A stretch of 64,000 bases of DNA from Methylorubrum populi (GTDB lineage Bacteria; Pseudomonadota; Alphaproteobacteria; Rhizobiales; Beijerinckiaceae). The position numbers and the translations under genes were made by a program. The notes under the pieces are model-generated. The model made no database searches. It had not been told where the DNA came from and saw nothing but the letters and a program-made list of their open reading frames with translations. The stretch is taken from assembly GCF_002355515.1 (NCBI RefSeq), contig NZ_AP014809.1, positions 2,070,501 through 2,134,500 on the forward strand, given 5' to 3'. Each line of letters opens with the position of its first letter. The first letter of the stretch is position 1. Below are positions 33,469-44,576 of the stretch, in pieces.

Positions 33469-34143
33469 TCAGCGGTTGGCTGCCGTGAGCGGCGAGGCGT
33501 CGCGGCCGAGCGCCATCCAGCCCACCGCGTCTTGGCTCTCGCGCTTGACGAAGGTGTAGCCGGTCTGGGTCCAGGGCAGCACCGCGTTGGTCTTGTTGTC
33601 GAGGATCAGGTCGCCGCGGCTGGTGATGAGAGTGAGGACGGCGTGGCCCTCGCCCTTCTCGTCGATCACCACCGTCATCCGCATCGCCCGGCGCGGCAGT
33701 CCGGCCTCGACCAGCAGCCGGCGCTTGAGGAGCTGGAAATCCTCGCAATCGCCGCGGCCGTCCTCGGCGAGGTCCCAGCGGTCGGCGGCGCGCCAGTGCT
33801 CCTGATCGGTCACCGCCTCCACCGCCCGGTTGATCCGGCGGTTGACCGCGTTGATCGTCTGCCACAGCGCCGGCGTCAGGGTGATGCTGGCCGGCTCGGT
33901 GCGATCGACCGCGCATTCGGACGGGTAGCGCTCGCAGAACTCGGCCCAGGCGGCGATCGGCCGGGCCGGGCCGGTGGTGGTCGCCGACAGGCTCATCGCC
34001 GGCAGCGCGGCCGTCGGCTGCGCCGCGGCCTGCGGGGCCGGTGCCGTGAGGAAGGCCCCGGCCAGGGCGAGGCCCGCCAGAAGGCGGGTCGCGAACGAGC
34101 GGGCGGGCCGAACGACACAGAGCTTGGAGAACGCGATACGCAT
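33469..34143 (-). CDS. periplasmic transglutaminase-like cysteine peptidase (DUF920/BTLCP)
   Basis: A 224-residue protein with an N-terminal signal region (LLAGLALAGAFLTAPAPQAAA). The catalytic Cys is in GRGDCEDFQLLKRRLL, the His in GEGHAVLTLITSRGD, and the Asp in LILDNKTNAVLPW, giving the Cys-His-Asp triad of bacterial transglutaminase-like cysteine proteinases. Relatives include LapG, which cuts surface adhesins, but many Rhizobiales copies are orphan. No lapD-like gene is close by, so the substrate is open. Confidence 0.88.
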   Translation of the reverse strand: MRIAFSKLCVVRPARSFATRLLAGLALAGAFLTAPAPQAAAQPTAALPAMSLSATTTGPARPIAAWAEFCERYPSECAVDRTEPASITLTPALWQTINAVNRRINRAVEAVTDQEHWRAADRWDLAEDGRGDCEDFQLLKRRLLVEAGLPRRAMRMTVVIDEKGEGHAVLTLITSRGDLILDNKTNAVLPWTQTGYTFVKRESQDAVGWMALGRDASPLTAANR

Positions 34144-34387
34144 GGCCCTGACCGAGCAGTTAAGCTTCCGTTAATGAAGCTCTCACAGCCGCCCGCCGGC
34201 CGCAATCTCCGGGTTAAAAATCGGTTAACGCGATCCGTCGCATTTGAGCGAACCCTGGTCGGGGCGCCCGGCCGAACCCGGTGGACCGGCAGGAAACAGG
34301 TCCGCAGCACCGTCACCGGGCGCGGTGGTCCGGCCGGCACGGCACCTGCTACGCTTGGCCCGACCTGAACCTTCGTAAAGCCTTCCG

Positions 34388-34807
34388 ATGACGAGCGAAC
34401 TGCCTTCCACCGAGCCGGCGCAGCCCACCGATCGCGGGCCGCCGGTGATCCGCACCGTGGCGATGCCGACCGACACGAACCCGGCCGGCGACATCTTCGG
34501 CGGCTGGCTGATGGCGCATATGGACATGGCCGCGGGCAACGTCGCCGCGCGCCGGGCACGGGGGCGCTGCGCCACGATCTCGGCGGAGGCGATGACCTTC
34601 CACCGCCCGGTCTTCGTCGGCGACGAGGTGAGCTTCTATGCCTGGATCGTGAAGACCGGCCGCACCTCGATGGGCATCCAGGTCGAGGTCTGGCGCCGGG
34701 AGCGCGAGGGCGAGGCCACGATGAAGGTGACGGAGGGGTTCTTCACCTTCGTCGCCATCGGGCCGGACCGGCGGCCGCGCCCGATCCCGGAGGAACGGGC
34801 GGTCTGA
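34388..34807 (+). CDS. acyl-CoA thioesterase, hotdog fold (YciA-like)
   Basis: A 139-residue protein. NPAGDIFGGWLMAHMDMAAGNVA is the conserved helix and active-site stretch of BFIT/YciA thioesterases, with the Asp/Glu and Gly pattern intact. RPVFVGDEVSFYAWIVKTGRTSMGIQVEVW is the core strand pair. It hydrolyses acyl-CoA in the cytoplasm, maintaining the CoA pool. It stands alone, in divergent orientation to the transglutaminase-like gene. Confidence 0.9.
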   Translation: MTSELPSTEPAQPTDRGPPVIRTVAMPTDTNPAGDIFGGWLMAHMDMAAGNVAARRARGRCATISAEAMTFHRPVFVGDEVSFYAWIVKTGRTSMGIQVEVWRREREGEATMKVTEGFFTFVAIGPDRRPRPIPEERAV

Positions 34808-34900
34808 CCGACGGGCTCGTTTCTTGTTTTGTGCATCGTCTTTTCCCGAAAGCCGGCGGTCACCTTTCGGGACGATGCTGGAGCGAGCGCGGGTCGGACC

Positions 34901-35806
34901 TCAATGCATCGTCAGCGTGGTGAGCCGGCGGGCACCTGCGTGCTGGTGGAGGAAGGCGCTCATCTCGGCGAGCACCGGCGCCTTGCGGCGGAAGCTGACG
35001 GAGAGCGCGAGCAGCGTGTCGGAATGGTCGAGCCCCTCGTAGATCCGCTCCTGCACCGGCACCCGGGCGGTGCGCAGGCGCGCGGCGAGGCTCGCCGTGT
35101 TGCGGGGCTTCACCACCGTGTCCTTGTCGCCGGTGGCGAGGAAGGTCGGCGGCGAGTGTGCGCCCGCGAAGGAGACGGGCTGCGTCGCCTCCGGATCGGG
35201 CGCCTGTCCGAACACCTCGATCGAGGTCTTCTGGTCGAAGGGCAGGAAGTCGTAGGGGCCCGACAGGCCGGCCACCGCCCGCACCGCCCGCGGGTCGACG
35301 CCGGCCTGGCGCAGATATTCCGGGTCAAGCCCGAGCATCGCCGCGTTGTAGGCCCCCGCCGAATGGCCGGCGAGCACGATCCGGCTGGGGTCGCCGCCCT
35401 GCGCGGCGATGTTGTCGCGCACCCAGGCGATGGCCGCGGCCCCGTCCTTCAGGAAATCGGGAAAGCGTGCCTGCGGGTAGAGCCGGTAGTCCGGCAGCAC
35501 CGTGACGAAGCCCTGCGCGGCGAAGGCCTGGGCGGCGAAGGCGTAGTCGTCCTTGCTGCCGCTGTTCCACGAGCCGCCGTAGAAGAACACCAGCACCGGC
35601 GCTCGCTCCACCGGAACGGTGGGCACGAACACGTCGAGGCGCTGGCGCGGATCGGCGCCGTAGGCCGCATCGCGAACCGCGAGCCGCCCGCCCTTGTCCC
35701 GCGGCCCCAGCGCGTCGAACAGCGCCAGCGGCGAGCAGCCGCTCAGGCCCAGGGCGGTGAGCCCGAGGCAGACCAGGGAGACGAGGGAGACGAATGCCTT
35801 GATCAT
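34901..35806 (-). CDS. alpha/beta-hydrolase lipoprotein (carboxylesterase type)
   Basis: A 301-residue protein. The N-terminus MIKAFVSLVSLVCLGLTALGLSGCSPLAL has a lipobox (LSGC), so it is probably an inner- or outer-membrane lipoprotein. FFYGGSWNSGS supplies the oxyanion hole, GHSAGAYNAAM the catalytic Ser, and GLDHSDTL the likely His. The carboxylesterase/HSL-like layout fits short-acyl esters; the true substrate is unknown. It is convergent with the thioesterase gene. Confidence 0.85.
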   Translation of the reverse strand: MIKAFVSLVSLVCLGLTALGLSGCSPLALFDALGPRDKGGRLAVRDAAYGADPRQRLDVFVPTVPVERAPVLVFFYGGSWNSGSKDDYAFAAQAFAAQGFVTVLPDYRLYPQARFPDFLKDGAAAIAWVRDNIAAQGGDPSRIVLAGHSAGAYNAAMLGLDPEYLRQAGVDPRAVRAVAGLSGPYDFLPFDQKTSIEVFGQAPDPEATQPVSFAGAHSPPTFLATGDKDTVVKPRNTASLAARLRTARVPVQERIYEGLDHSDTLLALSVSFRRKAPVLAEMSAFLHQHAGARRLTTLTMH

Positions 35807-35884
35807 GTGACTCGTGATTGACGCGGCGGTCGCGGCGGTTTCATGGCCGAGCGGTGGCGACGTTGGGAGTTATGTCCTCGGGAT

Positions 35885-36793
35885 TCATGTCCTCAGGACG
35901 ATGCAGGCGCCGCCGACGCCGCGGATCTTCTGGCACAGGCCGTCGGCCGCGCCGCGGCTCTCGGCCGGGATGCGCACGCGGTAGAAGGTGCGGGTGCCGC
36001 GGAAGCGCAGGCGCGTGCCGATGATCATCGGGCGAACCTCGCCGATCACGCTGGTGTAGCGCGTGCGCGCCCGCTGGAAGCTCGCCAGCGCCAGGGACTT
36101 GGAGAAGTTGCCGGCGAGCTGCACGCCCCAGGGCGCGGCCGGGCCGCCCTCGACCGAGAGGGCGAAGCGGTCCCCGCGCGACGGGATGCGCAGGGCCGCG
36201 GTGACCTGAAGGCAGGTTTGCGTCTCCGCCTCCGGCGGGGGCGGCTTCGCCTCGGATTTCGCCTCGGACGTCTTCGGATCGGACCCTTCCGGCATCTCGA
36301 CGCCGGCATTCGGCCGCCAGTCTTCCGCCGGCCGGCCGGTGATGCCGATGACGTAGGCCCGCGTCTCCGCCGGCAGGCCGCCGCTGCCGGCGAGCCAGGC
36401 CGAGACCCGCCCCGGTCCGCCGTTATAGGCCGCCGCGGCGAGCCCGAGATTGCCGAACTGCCGCTTCAGATCGGCCAGGAAATGCGCCGCGTGCGGGATC
36501 GCCTGCTCGGGGTCGAACGGATCCGTGAGGCCGCGCTCCCGTGCCGTGCCCGGCATGAACTGCGCCACGCCCTGGGCGCCCGCCGGGCTCACCACGCCGA
36601 CGCGGAACGAGCTCTCGCGCCAGATCAGCCGGGTCAGGAACGGGACCGGCAGCTGTCGCGCCTTGGCGGAATCCTCGATCAGCCGGCACAAAGCCTGCTC
36701 CACCGTCTCGCTCTCGGGCGAGGGAGCCGCACGAGACGGGCCGGTGCAGGCGACGAGAACAGCCGGCAGCAGGGTGAAAGCGAGGCGGTGCAC
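35885..36793 (-). CDS. lytic murein transglycosylase with C-terminal SPOR-like domain
   Basis: With the GTG at 36793 the protein has about 302 residues and begins MHRLAFTLLPAVLVACTGPS, a lipoprotein-type signal; a longer reading to ATG 36886 lacks such a start. The SLT domain has the catalytic Glu in LIWRESSFRVGVVSPAGAQGVAQFMPGTA and AAAYNGGPGRVSAWL. After a Pro/Glu-rich linker the C-terminus (FYRVRIPAESRGAADGLCQKIRGVGGACIVL) resembles a SPOR peptidoglycan-binding domain. It cleaves glycan strands during cell-wall turnover, probably near septa. Confidence 0.87.
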   Translation of the reverse strand: MHRLAFTLLPAVLVACTGPSRAAPSPESETVEQALCRLIEDSAKARQLPVPFLTRLIWRESSFRVGVVSPAGAQGVAQFMPGTARERGLTDPFDPEQAIPHAAHFLADLKRQFGNLGLAAAAYNGGPGRVSAWLAGSGGLPAETRAYVIGITGRPAEDWRPNAGVEMPEGSDPKTSEAKSEAKPPPPEAETQTCLQVTAALRIPSRGDRFALSVEGGPAAPWGVQLAGNFSKSLALASFQRARTRYTSVIGEVRPMIIGTRLRFRGTRTFYRVRIPAESRGAADGLCQKIRGVGGACIVLRT

Positions 36794-37028
36794 AGCGCCT
36801 GATCTAGGGCGCCGTCCCGCGAAGGGGATGCGTGAGGGAAGGATTGCGAGCGCACCTGACGCAATCCGCCGGCTGCCCGGCATCATCGTGCAAGCATTGG
36901 CCCCGCGCGGGAGGGTTGTAGTTGAGGGCGCTTCTTAGAATCGCACTATTTTTCTCATGCCCCGCGCGTTAGGCTCAACCCTTGCAAGGAGCCGGACACC
37001 AAGATCCGGCCGCATGAGGAGGAATACC

Positions 37029-39209
37029 ATGCTCGAAGAGCGCATCTCGGAGATCGATGCCGAGGCGGCCGCCAAGACGGCGTCCGAGGCCGTCACCCGG
37101 CTCGGTGCCTGCCCGCACGACTGCCCCGACACCTGCTCGATGATCTACACCGTCGAGAGTGGGCGGCTCACCGACGTGCGCGGCAACCCCGACCACCCGA
37201 TGACCCGCGGCGCGCTCTGCGGCAAGCTCAAGGATTTCGACCGGCACCACTACAATCCCGACCGTATCCTCTACCCGATGCGCCGCGCCGGCCCGAAGGG
37301 CAGCGGCCAGTTCGAGCGGATCACCTGGGACGAGGCTTTGTCCGAGATCCATCGCCGGTTCAGCACGATCATCGAGACGCACGGAGCGGAGGCGATCCTT
37401 CCCTACAACTACCTCGGCAACGAGGGCGTGGTGCAGGGGCTCACCGTGGGTGACGCCTTCTTCAACCGCCTCGGGGCGACGGTGGCCGAGAAGACGTTCT
37501 GCGGCTCGGGCTCCTGCACGGCGTGGCTGCTCACCGTCGGCCCGACCAACGGCACCGACCCGATGAGCTTCACGCAGTCGAATCTCATCGTGATCTGGGG
37601 CTGCAACTCGGTCTCGACCAACATCCACCACTGGCACGTGGTGAAGGAGGCGCAGCGCAACGGCGCGAAGGTCGTCGTGATCGACCCCTACCGCTCGCGC
37701 ACCGCCGCGCAGGCCGACTGGCACCTGATGCCGAAGCCCGGCACCGACGGCGCGCTCGCCATGGCAATGATCCACGTGATCATCGCCGAAGGGCTGACCG
37801 ACGACGACTACATCGCCCGCCACACCGTCGGCTTCGAGCCGCTGAAAGAGCGGGCCCAGGCCTTCACGCCGGAATACGCCGCCGAGATCTGCGGCATCCC
37901 GGCCGAGGACATCCGGCACCTCGCGCGGGAATACGCCACCACCCGCAACGCGGCCCTTCGGCCCGGCGTGGCGGTGGAGCGGAGTGCCGGCGGTGCCCAG
38001 GCGCTGCGCGCCATCTTCTCGCTGCCCGCCCTGACGGGATCTTGGAAGGATCCCGGCGGCGGCATCTACCAGATGCCGCTGTGGGAGTTCCCGGTGCACT
38101 GGGACCGGGTCTGCCGGCCGGACCTGATCCCCGAGGGCACGCGGGTCATCAACGTGCTCAAGCTCGGCGAGGTGCTGACCGGCGAGGCGGGAATCAATCC
38201 CGGCATTCACGCTCTTATGGTCTACAACGCCAACCCGGTCTCGAACTCGACCGAGACCGCCAAGATCAAGCGCGGGCTCGCCCGCGAGGATCTGTTCACG
38301 GTCGTCAGCGAGCACTTCGTCACCGACACCGCCCGCTACGCCGACATCCTGCTTCCCGCCACCATGGCGGCCGAGCACGACGACATGATGTTCTCCTGGG
38401 GGCACTTCTTCTTCACCCTGAACCAGAAGGCGATCGAGCCGCCGGGCGAGACGGTGTCGAATGCCGAGCTGTTCCGGCGGCTGGCCAAGACCTTCGGCTT
38501 CACCGAGCCGCAATTCTCCATGAGCGAGGCCGAGCTCATGGAATGGTATCTCGACTGGGAGAGCCCGAAGCTCGGCGGCATCTCCATGGACCATTTCCGC
38601 CAGCACGGCTGGTATCGCCTCAACGTCGGCGATCCGGAGACGCGCACGCCGCACGCGGAGGGCAACTTCCCCACCCCCTCGGGCAAGTGCGAGTTCTACT
38701 CGGAAGCGGCCGTCACCGGCGGCAACTTCGTCGCCCCGCCCTTCCGGCAGATGTACGAGCAGTTCCAGGGTGGCGAGCCCCTCGACCCGCTGCCGGGCTA
38801 CGTGCCGGCCAACGAGCGTCCGGAGACAAATCCGAGCCAAGCCGAGCGCTATCCCCTCAACATCGTCTCGCCGAAGAGCCACGGCTTCCTCAACTCGCAA
38901 TACGCCAACGAGGCGCACAAGGTCCGGGCGCAGGGGGAGCAGACGATCCTGATCAACCCGGCCGACGCGGCGAGCCGCGAGATCGGCGAGGGTGCGCTGG
39001 TGCGGGTGTTCAACGACCGCGGCGCCTTCCATGGCCAGGCGCGGGTCACCGACGACGTACCGCAGGGGCTGGTGATCGCCTCGCTCGGCTACTGGCACTC
39101 GCTCAACCGCGACGGGGCGGTGAACGTGATCAGCGCCTCGACCTATGGCGGCATGGGCCACTCGCCGACCTTCAGCGACAACCTCGTGCAGGTCGGGCTG
39201 GCGCAGTGA
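37029..39209 (+). CDS. molybdopterin-dependent oxidoreductase with [4Fe-4S] N-terminus
   Basis: A 726-residue protein starting MLEERISEIDAEAAAK, directly after a strong GAGGAGG ribosome site. CPHDCPDTC with a later Cys in RGALCGK binds an iron-sulfur cluster. The Moco domains follow (IWGCNSVSTNIHHWHV, VVIDPYRSRTA, TPSGKCEFYSEAAV, and a C-terminal molydop-binding barrel). It belongs to the DMSO-reductase superfamily, in the cytosolic branch without a Tat signal. The substrate cannot be told from sequence, and no partner electron-transfer subunit is adjacent. Confidence 0.88.
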   Translation: MLEERISEIDAEAAAKTASEAVTRLGACPHDCPDTCSMIYTVESGRLTDVRGNPDHPMTRGALCGKLKDFDRHHYNPDRILYPMRRAGPKGSGQFERITWDEALSEIHRRFSTIIETHGAEAILPYNYLGNEGVVQGLTVGDAFFNRLGATVAEKTFCGSGSCTAWLLTVGPTNGTDPMSFTQSNLIVIWGCNSVSTNIHHWHVVKEAQRNGAKVVVIDPYRSRTAAQADWHLMPKPGTDGALAMAMIHVIIAEGLTDDDYIARHTVGFEPLKERAQAFTPEYAAEICGIPAEDIRHLAREYATTRNAALRPGVAVERSAGGAQALRAIFSLPALTGSWKDPGGGIYQMPLWEFPVHWDRVCRPDLIPEGTRVINVLKLGEVLTGEAGINPGIHALMVYNANPVSNSTETAKIKRGLAREDLFTVVSEHFVTDTARYADILLPATMAAEHDDMMFSWGHFFFTLNQKAIEPPGETVSNAELFRRLAKTFGFTEPQFSMSEAELMEWYLDWESPKLGGISMDHFRQHGWYRLNVGDPETRTPHAEGNFPTPSGKCEFYSEAAVTGGNFVAPPFRQMYEQFQGGEPLDPLPGYVPANERPETNPSQAERYPLNIVSPKSHGFLNSQYANEAHKVRAQGEQTILINPADAASREIGEGALVRVFNDRGAFHGQARVTDDVPQGLVIASLGYWHSLNRDGAVNVISASTYGGMGHSPTFSDNLVQVGLAQ

Positions 39210-39221
39210 TTTACATCGACC

Positions 39222-39366
39222 CTCCCCCCTCTGCGGGGGAGGGTGCCTGCGGAGCAGGCGGGAGAGGGGCAGCGACGGTGCCGTTCTCAGTTCCTCGGTC
39301 CAGTGGAAGCGGCGCTCCCCGCACCCGCCCCCTTCGGGGGCCCCTCTCCCGCAGAGGGGAGAGGGA
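39222..39366. repeat. dispersed palindromic intergenic repeat, copy 1
   Basis: Begins CCCTCCCCCCTCTGCGGGG and ends in a reverse-oriented CTCTCCCGCAGAGGGGAGAGG block, with GCACCCGCCCCCTTCGGGGG between. Parts fold as strong hairpins and may terminate the oxidoreductase transcript. Related copies lie at 54299 and 55180. Confidence 0.7.
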
Positions 39367-39476
39367 TGTGCCGCACCCGGAGGACGATTCGCGTGTGAGA
39401 GCCCGCGCGCTATAACCCCTCCGCTCGCCTGCCCGACATGGGCGCATCGCGGGCCGATTTTCATCGCCGGGGTTCG

Positions 39477-41105
39477 ATGTCCGATACGCTGCTGACCGTC
39501 GAGGATCTCTCGGTCGCCTTCCGGAACGGTGCGCGCGAGACGCGGGCGGTGGACCGGGTCAGCTTCGCCATCGAGCGGGGCGAGACCCTGGCGCTGGTGG
39601 GGGAATCCGGCTCCGGCAAGTCGGTCACCGCCCTGTCGATCCTGCGCCTGCTCGACGGCGCGGCACATCATCCGGGCGGAAAAATCCTGTTCAAGGGGCG
39701 CGATCTCCTGACGCTGCCGGAGCGCGAGATGCGCGTGGTGCGCGGCGCGGACATCACCATGGTGTTCCAGGAGCCGATGACCTCGCTCAACCCGCTCCAC
39801 ACCATCCAACGGCAGATCGGCGAGGTGCTGGAGATCCATCGCGGCCTCAAGGGGAAGGCCGCGCGCAGCAGAATCCTCGAACTGCTCGACCTCGTCGGCA
39901 TCCGCGATGCCGAGCGGCGGCTCGGCGCCTATCCGCACGAATTGTCCGGCGGCCAGCGCCAGCGGGTGATGATCGCCATGGCGCTGGCCTGCGAGCCCGA
40001 CCTGCTCGTGGCCGACGAACCCACCACCGCCCTCGACGTCACCGTGCAGGCGCAGATCCTGGCGCTGCTGGCCGACCTGCAGAAGCGGCTCGGCATGGCG
40101 ATGCTGTTCATCACCCACGACCTCGGCATCGTGCGGCGCATCGCCAACCGGGTCTGCGTGATGCTCGCCGGCCGGATCGTCGAGGCGGGGCCGGTGGCGC
40201 AGGTCTTCACCCGGCCCCAGCACGAATACACGCAGCGCCTGCTGGCCGCCGAGCCCTCGGGCCGCGCCAACCCCGTGCCCACCGGCGCGGCGGAACTGGT
40301 GGAGGCCGGCCCGCTCAAGGTGTGGTTCCCCCTGAAAGCAGGGCTGCTCCGGCGCACCGTCGGCCACGTCAAGGCGGTGGACGGCGTGCGGCTCACGGTG
40401 CGGGCGGGCGAGACCGTCGGCGTGGTCGGCGAATCCGGTTCGGGCAAGACCACGCTCGGCCTCGCCCTGCTGCGCCTCACCGAGTCCGAGGGGCCGATCG
40501 TGTTCCTTGGCCAGCGGATCGAGGGGCGCGGCCCCGCCCTGATGCGGCCCCTGCGCAAGGACATGCAGGTGGTCTTCCAGGATCCCTACGGCTCGCTCTC
40601 GCCGCGCATGTCGGTGGGCGACATCGTCGCCGAGGGGCTGGCGGTGCAGGGGCAGGTGAAGGGAGGCGCCGAGCGCCGCGCCCTGGTGGCGAAGGCGCTG
40701 ACCGATGTCGGCCTCGACCCGGCGGCGATGGACCGCTACCCGCACGAATTCTCCGGCGGCCAGCGCCAGCGCATCGCGATTGCCCGCGCCATCGTCCTCA
40801 AGCCCCGCTTCGTCGTCCTCGACGAGCCGACCTCGGCGCTGGACCGCTCGGTCCAGGCGCAGATCGTGACGCTGCTGCGCGACCTGCAGCGGGAGCGGGG
40901 CATCGCCTACCTGTTCATCAGCCACGACCTCAAGGTGGTCCGCGCGCTGTCGAACTACGTCATGGTGATGCAGCACGGCCAGGTCGTCGAGGAGGGGCCG
41001 GCAGAGGAGATCTTCTCGGCGCCCAAGACCGAGTACACCCGCGCCCTGTTCGCGGCGGCCTTCGAGATGGATGCGGCGACCACCGCCGAGATCGAGCCGG
41101 CCTGA
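39477..41105 (+). CDS. oligopeptide-type ABC transporter, fused double ATPase (YejF/DppD-DppF-like)
   Basis: A 542-residue protein with two complete ABC modules. Module 1 has [17 protein letters not shown] and [11 protein letters not shown]; module 2 has [18 protein letters not shown] and [10 protein letters not shown]. Fused ATPases of this kind power microcin C/oligopeptide importers (YejABEF type). The permease and binding-protein genes are not in the neighbourhood, which is unusual; they may be elsewhere. The start [15 protein letters not shown] at 39477 is preferred over ATG 39438. It is followed after 3 bp by deoB. Confidence 0.9.
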   Translation: MSDTLLTVEDLSVAFRNGARETRAVDRVSFAIERGETLALVGESGSGKSVTALSILRLLDGAAHHPGGKILFKGRDLLTLPEREMRVVRGADITMVFQEPMTSLNPLHTIQRQIGEVLEIHRGLKGKAARSRILELLDLVGIRDAERRLGAYPHELSGGQRQRVMIAMALACEPDLLVADEPTTALDVTVQAQILALLADLQKRLGMAMLFITHDLGIVRRIANRVCVMLAGRIVEAGPVAQVFTRPQHEYTQRLLAAEPSGRANPVPTGAAELVEAGPLKVWFPLKAGLLRRTVGHVKAVDGVRLTVRAGETVGVVGESGSGKTTLGLALLRLTESEGPIVFLGQRIEGRGPALMRPLRKDMQVVFQDPYGSLSPRMSVGDIVAEGLAVQGQVKGGAERRALVAKALTDVGLDPAAMDRYPHEFSGGQRQRIAIARAIVLKPRFVVLDEPTSALDRSVQAQIVTLLRDLQRERGIAYLFISHDLKVVRALSNYVMVMQHGQVVEEGPAEEIFSAPKTEYTRALFAAAFEMDAATTAEIEPA

Positions 41106-41108
41106 GCC

Positions 41109-42329
<1,221 letters not shown>

Positions 42330-42342
42330 GAGGCGTGTTCGC

Positions 42343-42368
42343 CCCTCTCCCCGCATGTGGGGAGAGGG
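42343..42368. terminator. bidirectional hairpin between convergent deoB and ettA
   Basis: A perfect 10-bp stem, CCCTCTCCCC (42343-42352) and GGGGAGAGGG (42359-42368), with a 6-nt loop. It lies in the 45-bp space between the two stop codons. No clear T-run is present. Confidence 0.65.
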
Positions 42369-42374
42369 AGGCTG

Positions 42375-44027
42375 TCAGCGCGAAAACTTCTTGTACTTCA
42401 GCTTCTTCGGGATGAGCGAGTCGGTCCCGAGCCGGCGCTTCTTGTCGGCCTCGTAGTCCGAGAAGTTGCCCTCGAACCACTCGACATGGCTGTCGCCCTC
42501 GAAGGCGAGGATGTGGGTCGCGATGCGGTTCAGGAACCAGCGATCGTGGCTGATGATGACCGCGCAACCCGCGTAATCCTCCAGGCCCTCTTCGAGCGCC
42601 CGCAGGGTCTCCATGTCGAGGTCGTTGGTCGGCTCGTCCAGCAGCAGGACGTTGCCGCCCTTGCGCAGGGTCGCGGCGAGGTGGACGCGGTTGCGCTCAC
42701 CGCCCGAGAGCGTACCGACCTTCTTCTGCTGGTCGCCGCCCTTGAAGGCGAAGGCCGCGCAATAGGCGCGGGAATTGATCTCGCGCTTGTTGAAGTAGAG
42801 GATGTCGTTGCCGCCCGAGATCTCCTGCCAGACCGTCGCGTTCGGGTCGAGCGCGTCGCGGGACTGGTCGACGTAGCCGAGATGCACGCTCTCGCCGATC
42901 TCGATCGCGCCGCCGTCGGGCTTCTCGGTGCCGGTGATCATCTTGAACAGGGTGGTCTTGCCGGCGCCGTTCGGGCCGATCACGCCGACGATGCCGCCCG
43001 GCGGCAGCTTGAACGAGAGATCCTCGATCAGCAGCCGGTCGCCGTAGGCCTTGTTCAGGTGCTTGAACTCAATGACGTTCTGTCCGAGCCGCTCGGTGAT
43101 CGGGATGACGATCTGCGCGGTCGCATCGACCTTCTGCTGCTGCTTGGCGACCAGCTCCTCGTAGCGCGTGATACGCGCCTTGGACTTGCTCTGGCGGGCC
43201 TTGGGCGAGGCCGAGATCCACTCCGTCTCGCGGGCGATGGCGCGCTGGCGGGCCATGTCCTCGCGGCCCTCCTGCTCCAGGCGCTTCTGCTTCTGCACCA
43301 GCCAGGAGGAGTAGTTGCCCTCGTAGGGAATGCCCTTGCCGCGATCGAGCTCGAGGATCCAGCTCGTCACGTTGTCGAGGAAGTAGCGGTCGTGGGTCAC
43401 GATCAGGATCGCGCCCGGATACTGGCGCAGGTGCCCTTCGAGCCAGTTCACCGTCTCGGCGTCGAGGTGGTTGGTCGGCTCGTCGAGGAGGAGCAGTTCC
43501 GGCTCCCACAGCAGCAGCTTGCACAGGGCGACGCGGCGGCGCTCGCCGCCCGAGAGAGTCGCCACCGGCTGCTCGTCGCTCGGGCAGCCGAGCGCTTCCA
43601 TCGCCTGATCGACCTTCGAATCGAGCTCCCAGAGGTTCTGCGCCTCGATCTGGTCCTGGAGGGCGGTCATCTCGTCCGCCGTCTCCTCGGAATAGTTCAT
43701 GGCGAGTTCGTTGTAGCGGTCGAGCAGCGCCTGCTTCTCGGCCACGCCCTCCATCACGTTCTCGCGCACCGACTTGTTCGGATCGAGCTGCGGCTCCTGC
43801 GGCAGGTAGCCGACGCGCGCTCCTTGAGCGACGAAGCCCTCGCCGGTCCAGTCCTTGTCGATGCCCGCCATGATCTTGAGCAGCGTCGACTTGCCGGCGC
43901 CGTTGATGCCGAGCACGCCGATCTTGGCATCGGGGTAGAAGGACAGGTTGACGTTATCGAGGACCTTCTTGCCCCCGACATAGGTCTTGGTCAGACCCCG
44001 CATGTGGTAGATGAATTCGCGGGCCAT
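42375..44027 (-). CDS. ettA: energy-dependent translational throttle protein (ABC-F)
   Basis: A 550-residue protein starting [23 protein letters not shown], the EttA opening. Two ATPase sites are intact: GINGAGKST with [11 protein letters not shown] and [11 protein letters not shown], then GPNGAGKTT with [11 protein letters not shown] and [11 protein letters not shown]. The linker (P-site tRNA-interacting motif) lies between them, around residues 240-320. It binds the ribosomal E site and gates the first elongation step according to the ATP/ADP ratio. A longer frame to 44204 is rejected because homologues start at MAREF. Confidence 0.96.
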   Translation of the reverse strand: MAREFIYHMRGLTKTYVGGKKVLDNVNLSFYPDAKIGVLGINGAGKSTLLKIMAGIDKDWTGEGFVAQGARVGYLPQEPQLDPNKSVRENVMEGVAEKQALLDRYNELAMNYSEETADEMTALQDQIEAQNLWELDSKVDQAMEALGCPSDEQPVATLSGGERRRVALCKLLLWEPELLLLDEPTNHLDAETVNWLEGHLRQYPGAILIVTHDRYFLDNVTSWILELDRGKGIPYEGNYSSWLVQKQKRLEQEGREDMARQRAIARETEWISASPKARQSKSKARITRYEELVAKQQQKVDATAQIVIPITERLGQNVIEFKHLNKAYGDRLLIEDLSFKLPPGGIVGVIGPNGAGKTTLFKMITGTEKPDGGAIEIGESVHLGYVDQSRDALDPNATVWQEISGGNDILYFNKREINSRAYCAAFAFKGGDQQKKVGTLSGGERNRVHLAATLRKGGNVLLLDEPTNDLDMETLRALEEGLEDYAGCAVIISHDRWFLNRIATHILAFEGDSHVEWFEGNFSDYEADKKRRLGTDSLIPKKLKYKKFSR

Positions 44028-44261
44028 GTGCGTTCGTCCTGCGTGAAGCGTGGAAGCCGGTCGGGCCGGCGGTCGCGGATGCGTGGTCTCTCGCGCGCGG
44101 CTGGCCGGATCGAGCGACGGGCTCGAACCGTGCCACGCGGGGCGCCGTCCGCCTGCGGATGAAGAATTTGCTGTCCGACTATCAGGGCCGCCCGGCAGGG
44201 GCAAGGCGAAGCCCGGACGGGCGAGGGTCGGATATCCGTTCTGATATGAGGCTGGCGCCGC

Positions 44262-44549
44262 TCAAGCGAAAGGGTTGCGCACCGTCTCCGACGCTTCCGG
44301 CTCGTCGGGCACGGCTTCGGGAAGATCCTCGGCTTCGAGGGTGGCGACCACCGCGTCGAGCAGGCCTTTCAGTGCACGCGCCCGCGCCAGGCCCGCCCGG
44401 TCGCGGGTCAGGTCGAGGCTGCCGTGCAGGGCGATGCGGCGGGTGCCGTTCTCGATGGAGAATTCGCCGAAGGTCTGCACGCCCGTATCCTCGGCGAAGG
44501 GGCGGAAGGGCAGGGTCTCGGCCGGATGATCGGCTTTACGGCGCGGCAT
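44262..44549 (-). CDS. conserved hypothetical protein
   Basis: 95 residues, MPRRKADHPAETLPFRPFAEDTGVQTFGEFSIENGTRRIALHG and a helical, acidic C-terminus. No signal peptide. The central GEFSIENGTRRIALHGSLDLTRDRAGLARARAL suggests a small beta-strand/helix fold, possibly a DNA- or partner-binding adaptor. I do not recognise the family. It is preceded and followed by same-strand genes with short gaps. Confidence 0.6.
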   Translation of the reverse strand: MPRRKADHPAETLPFRPFAEDTGVQTFGEFSIENGTRRIALHGSLDLTRDRAGLARARALKGLLDAVVATLEAEDLPEAVPDEPEASETVRNPFA

Positions 44550-44576
44550 TCGGGGCCCCCGTCTCGGAAGGACGTT

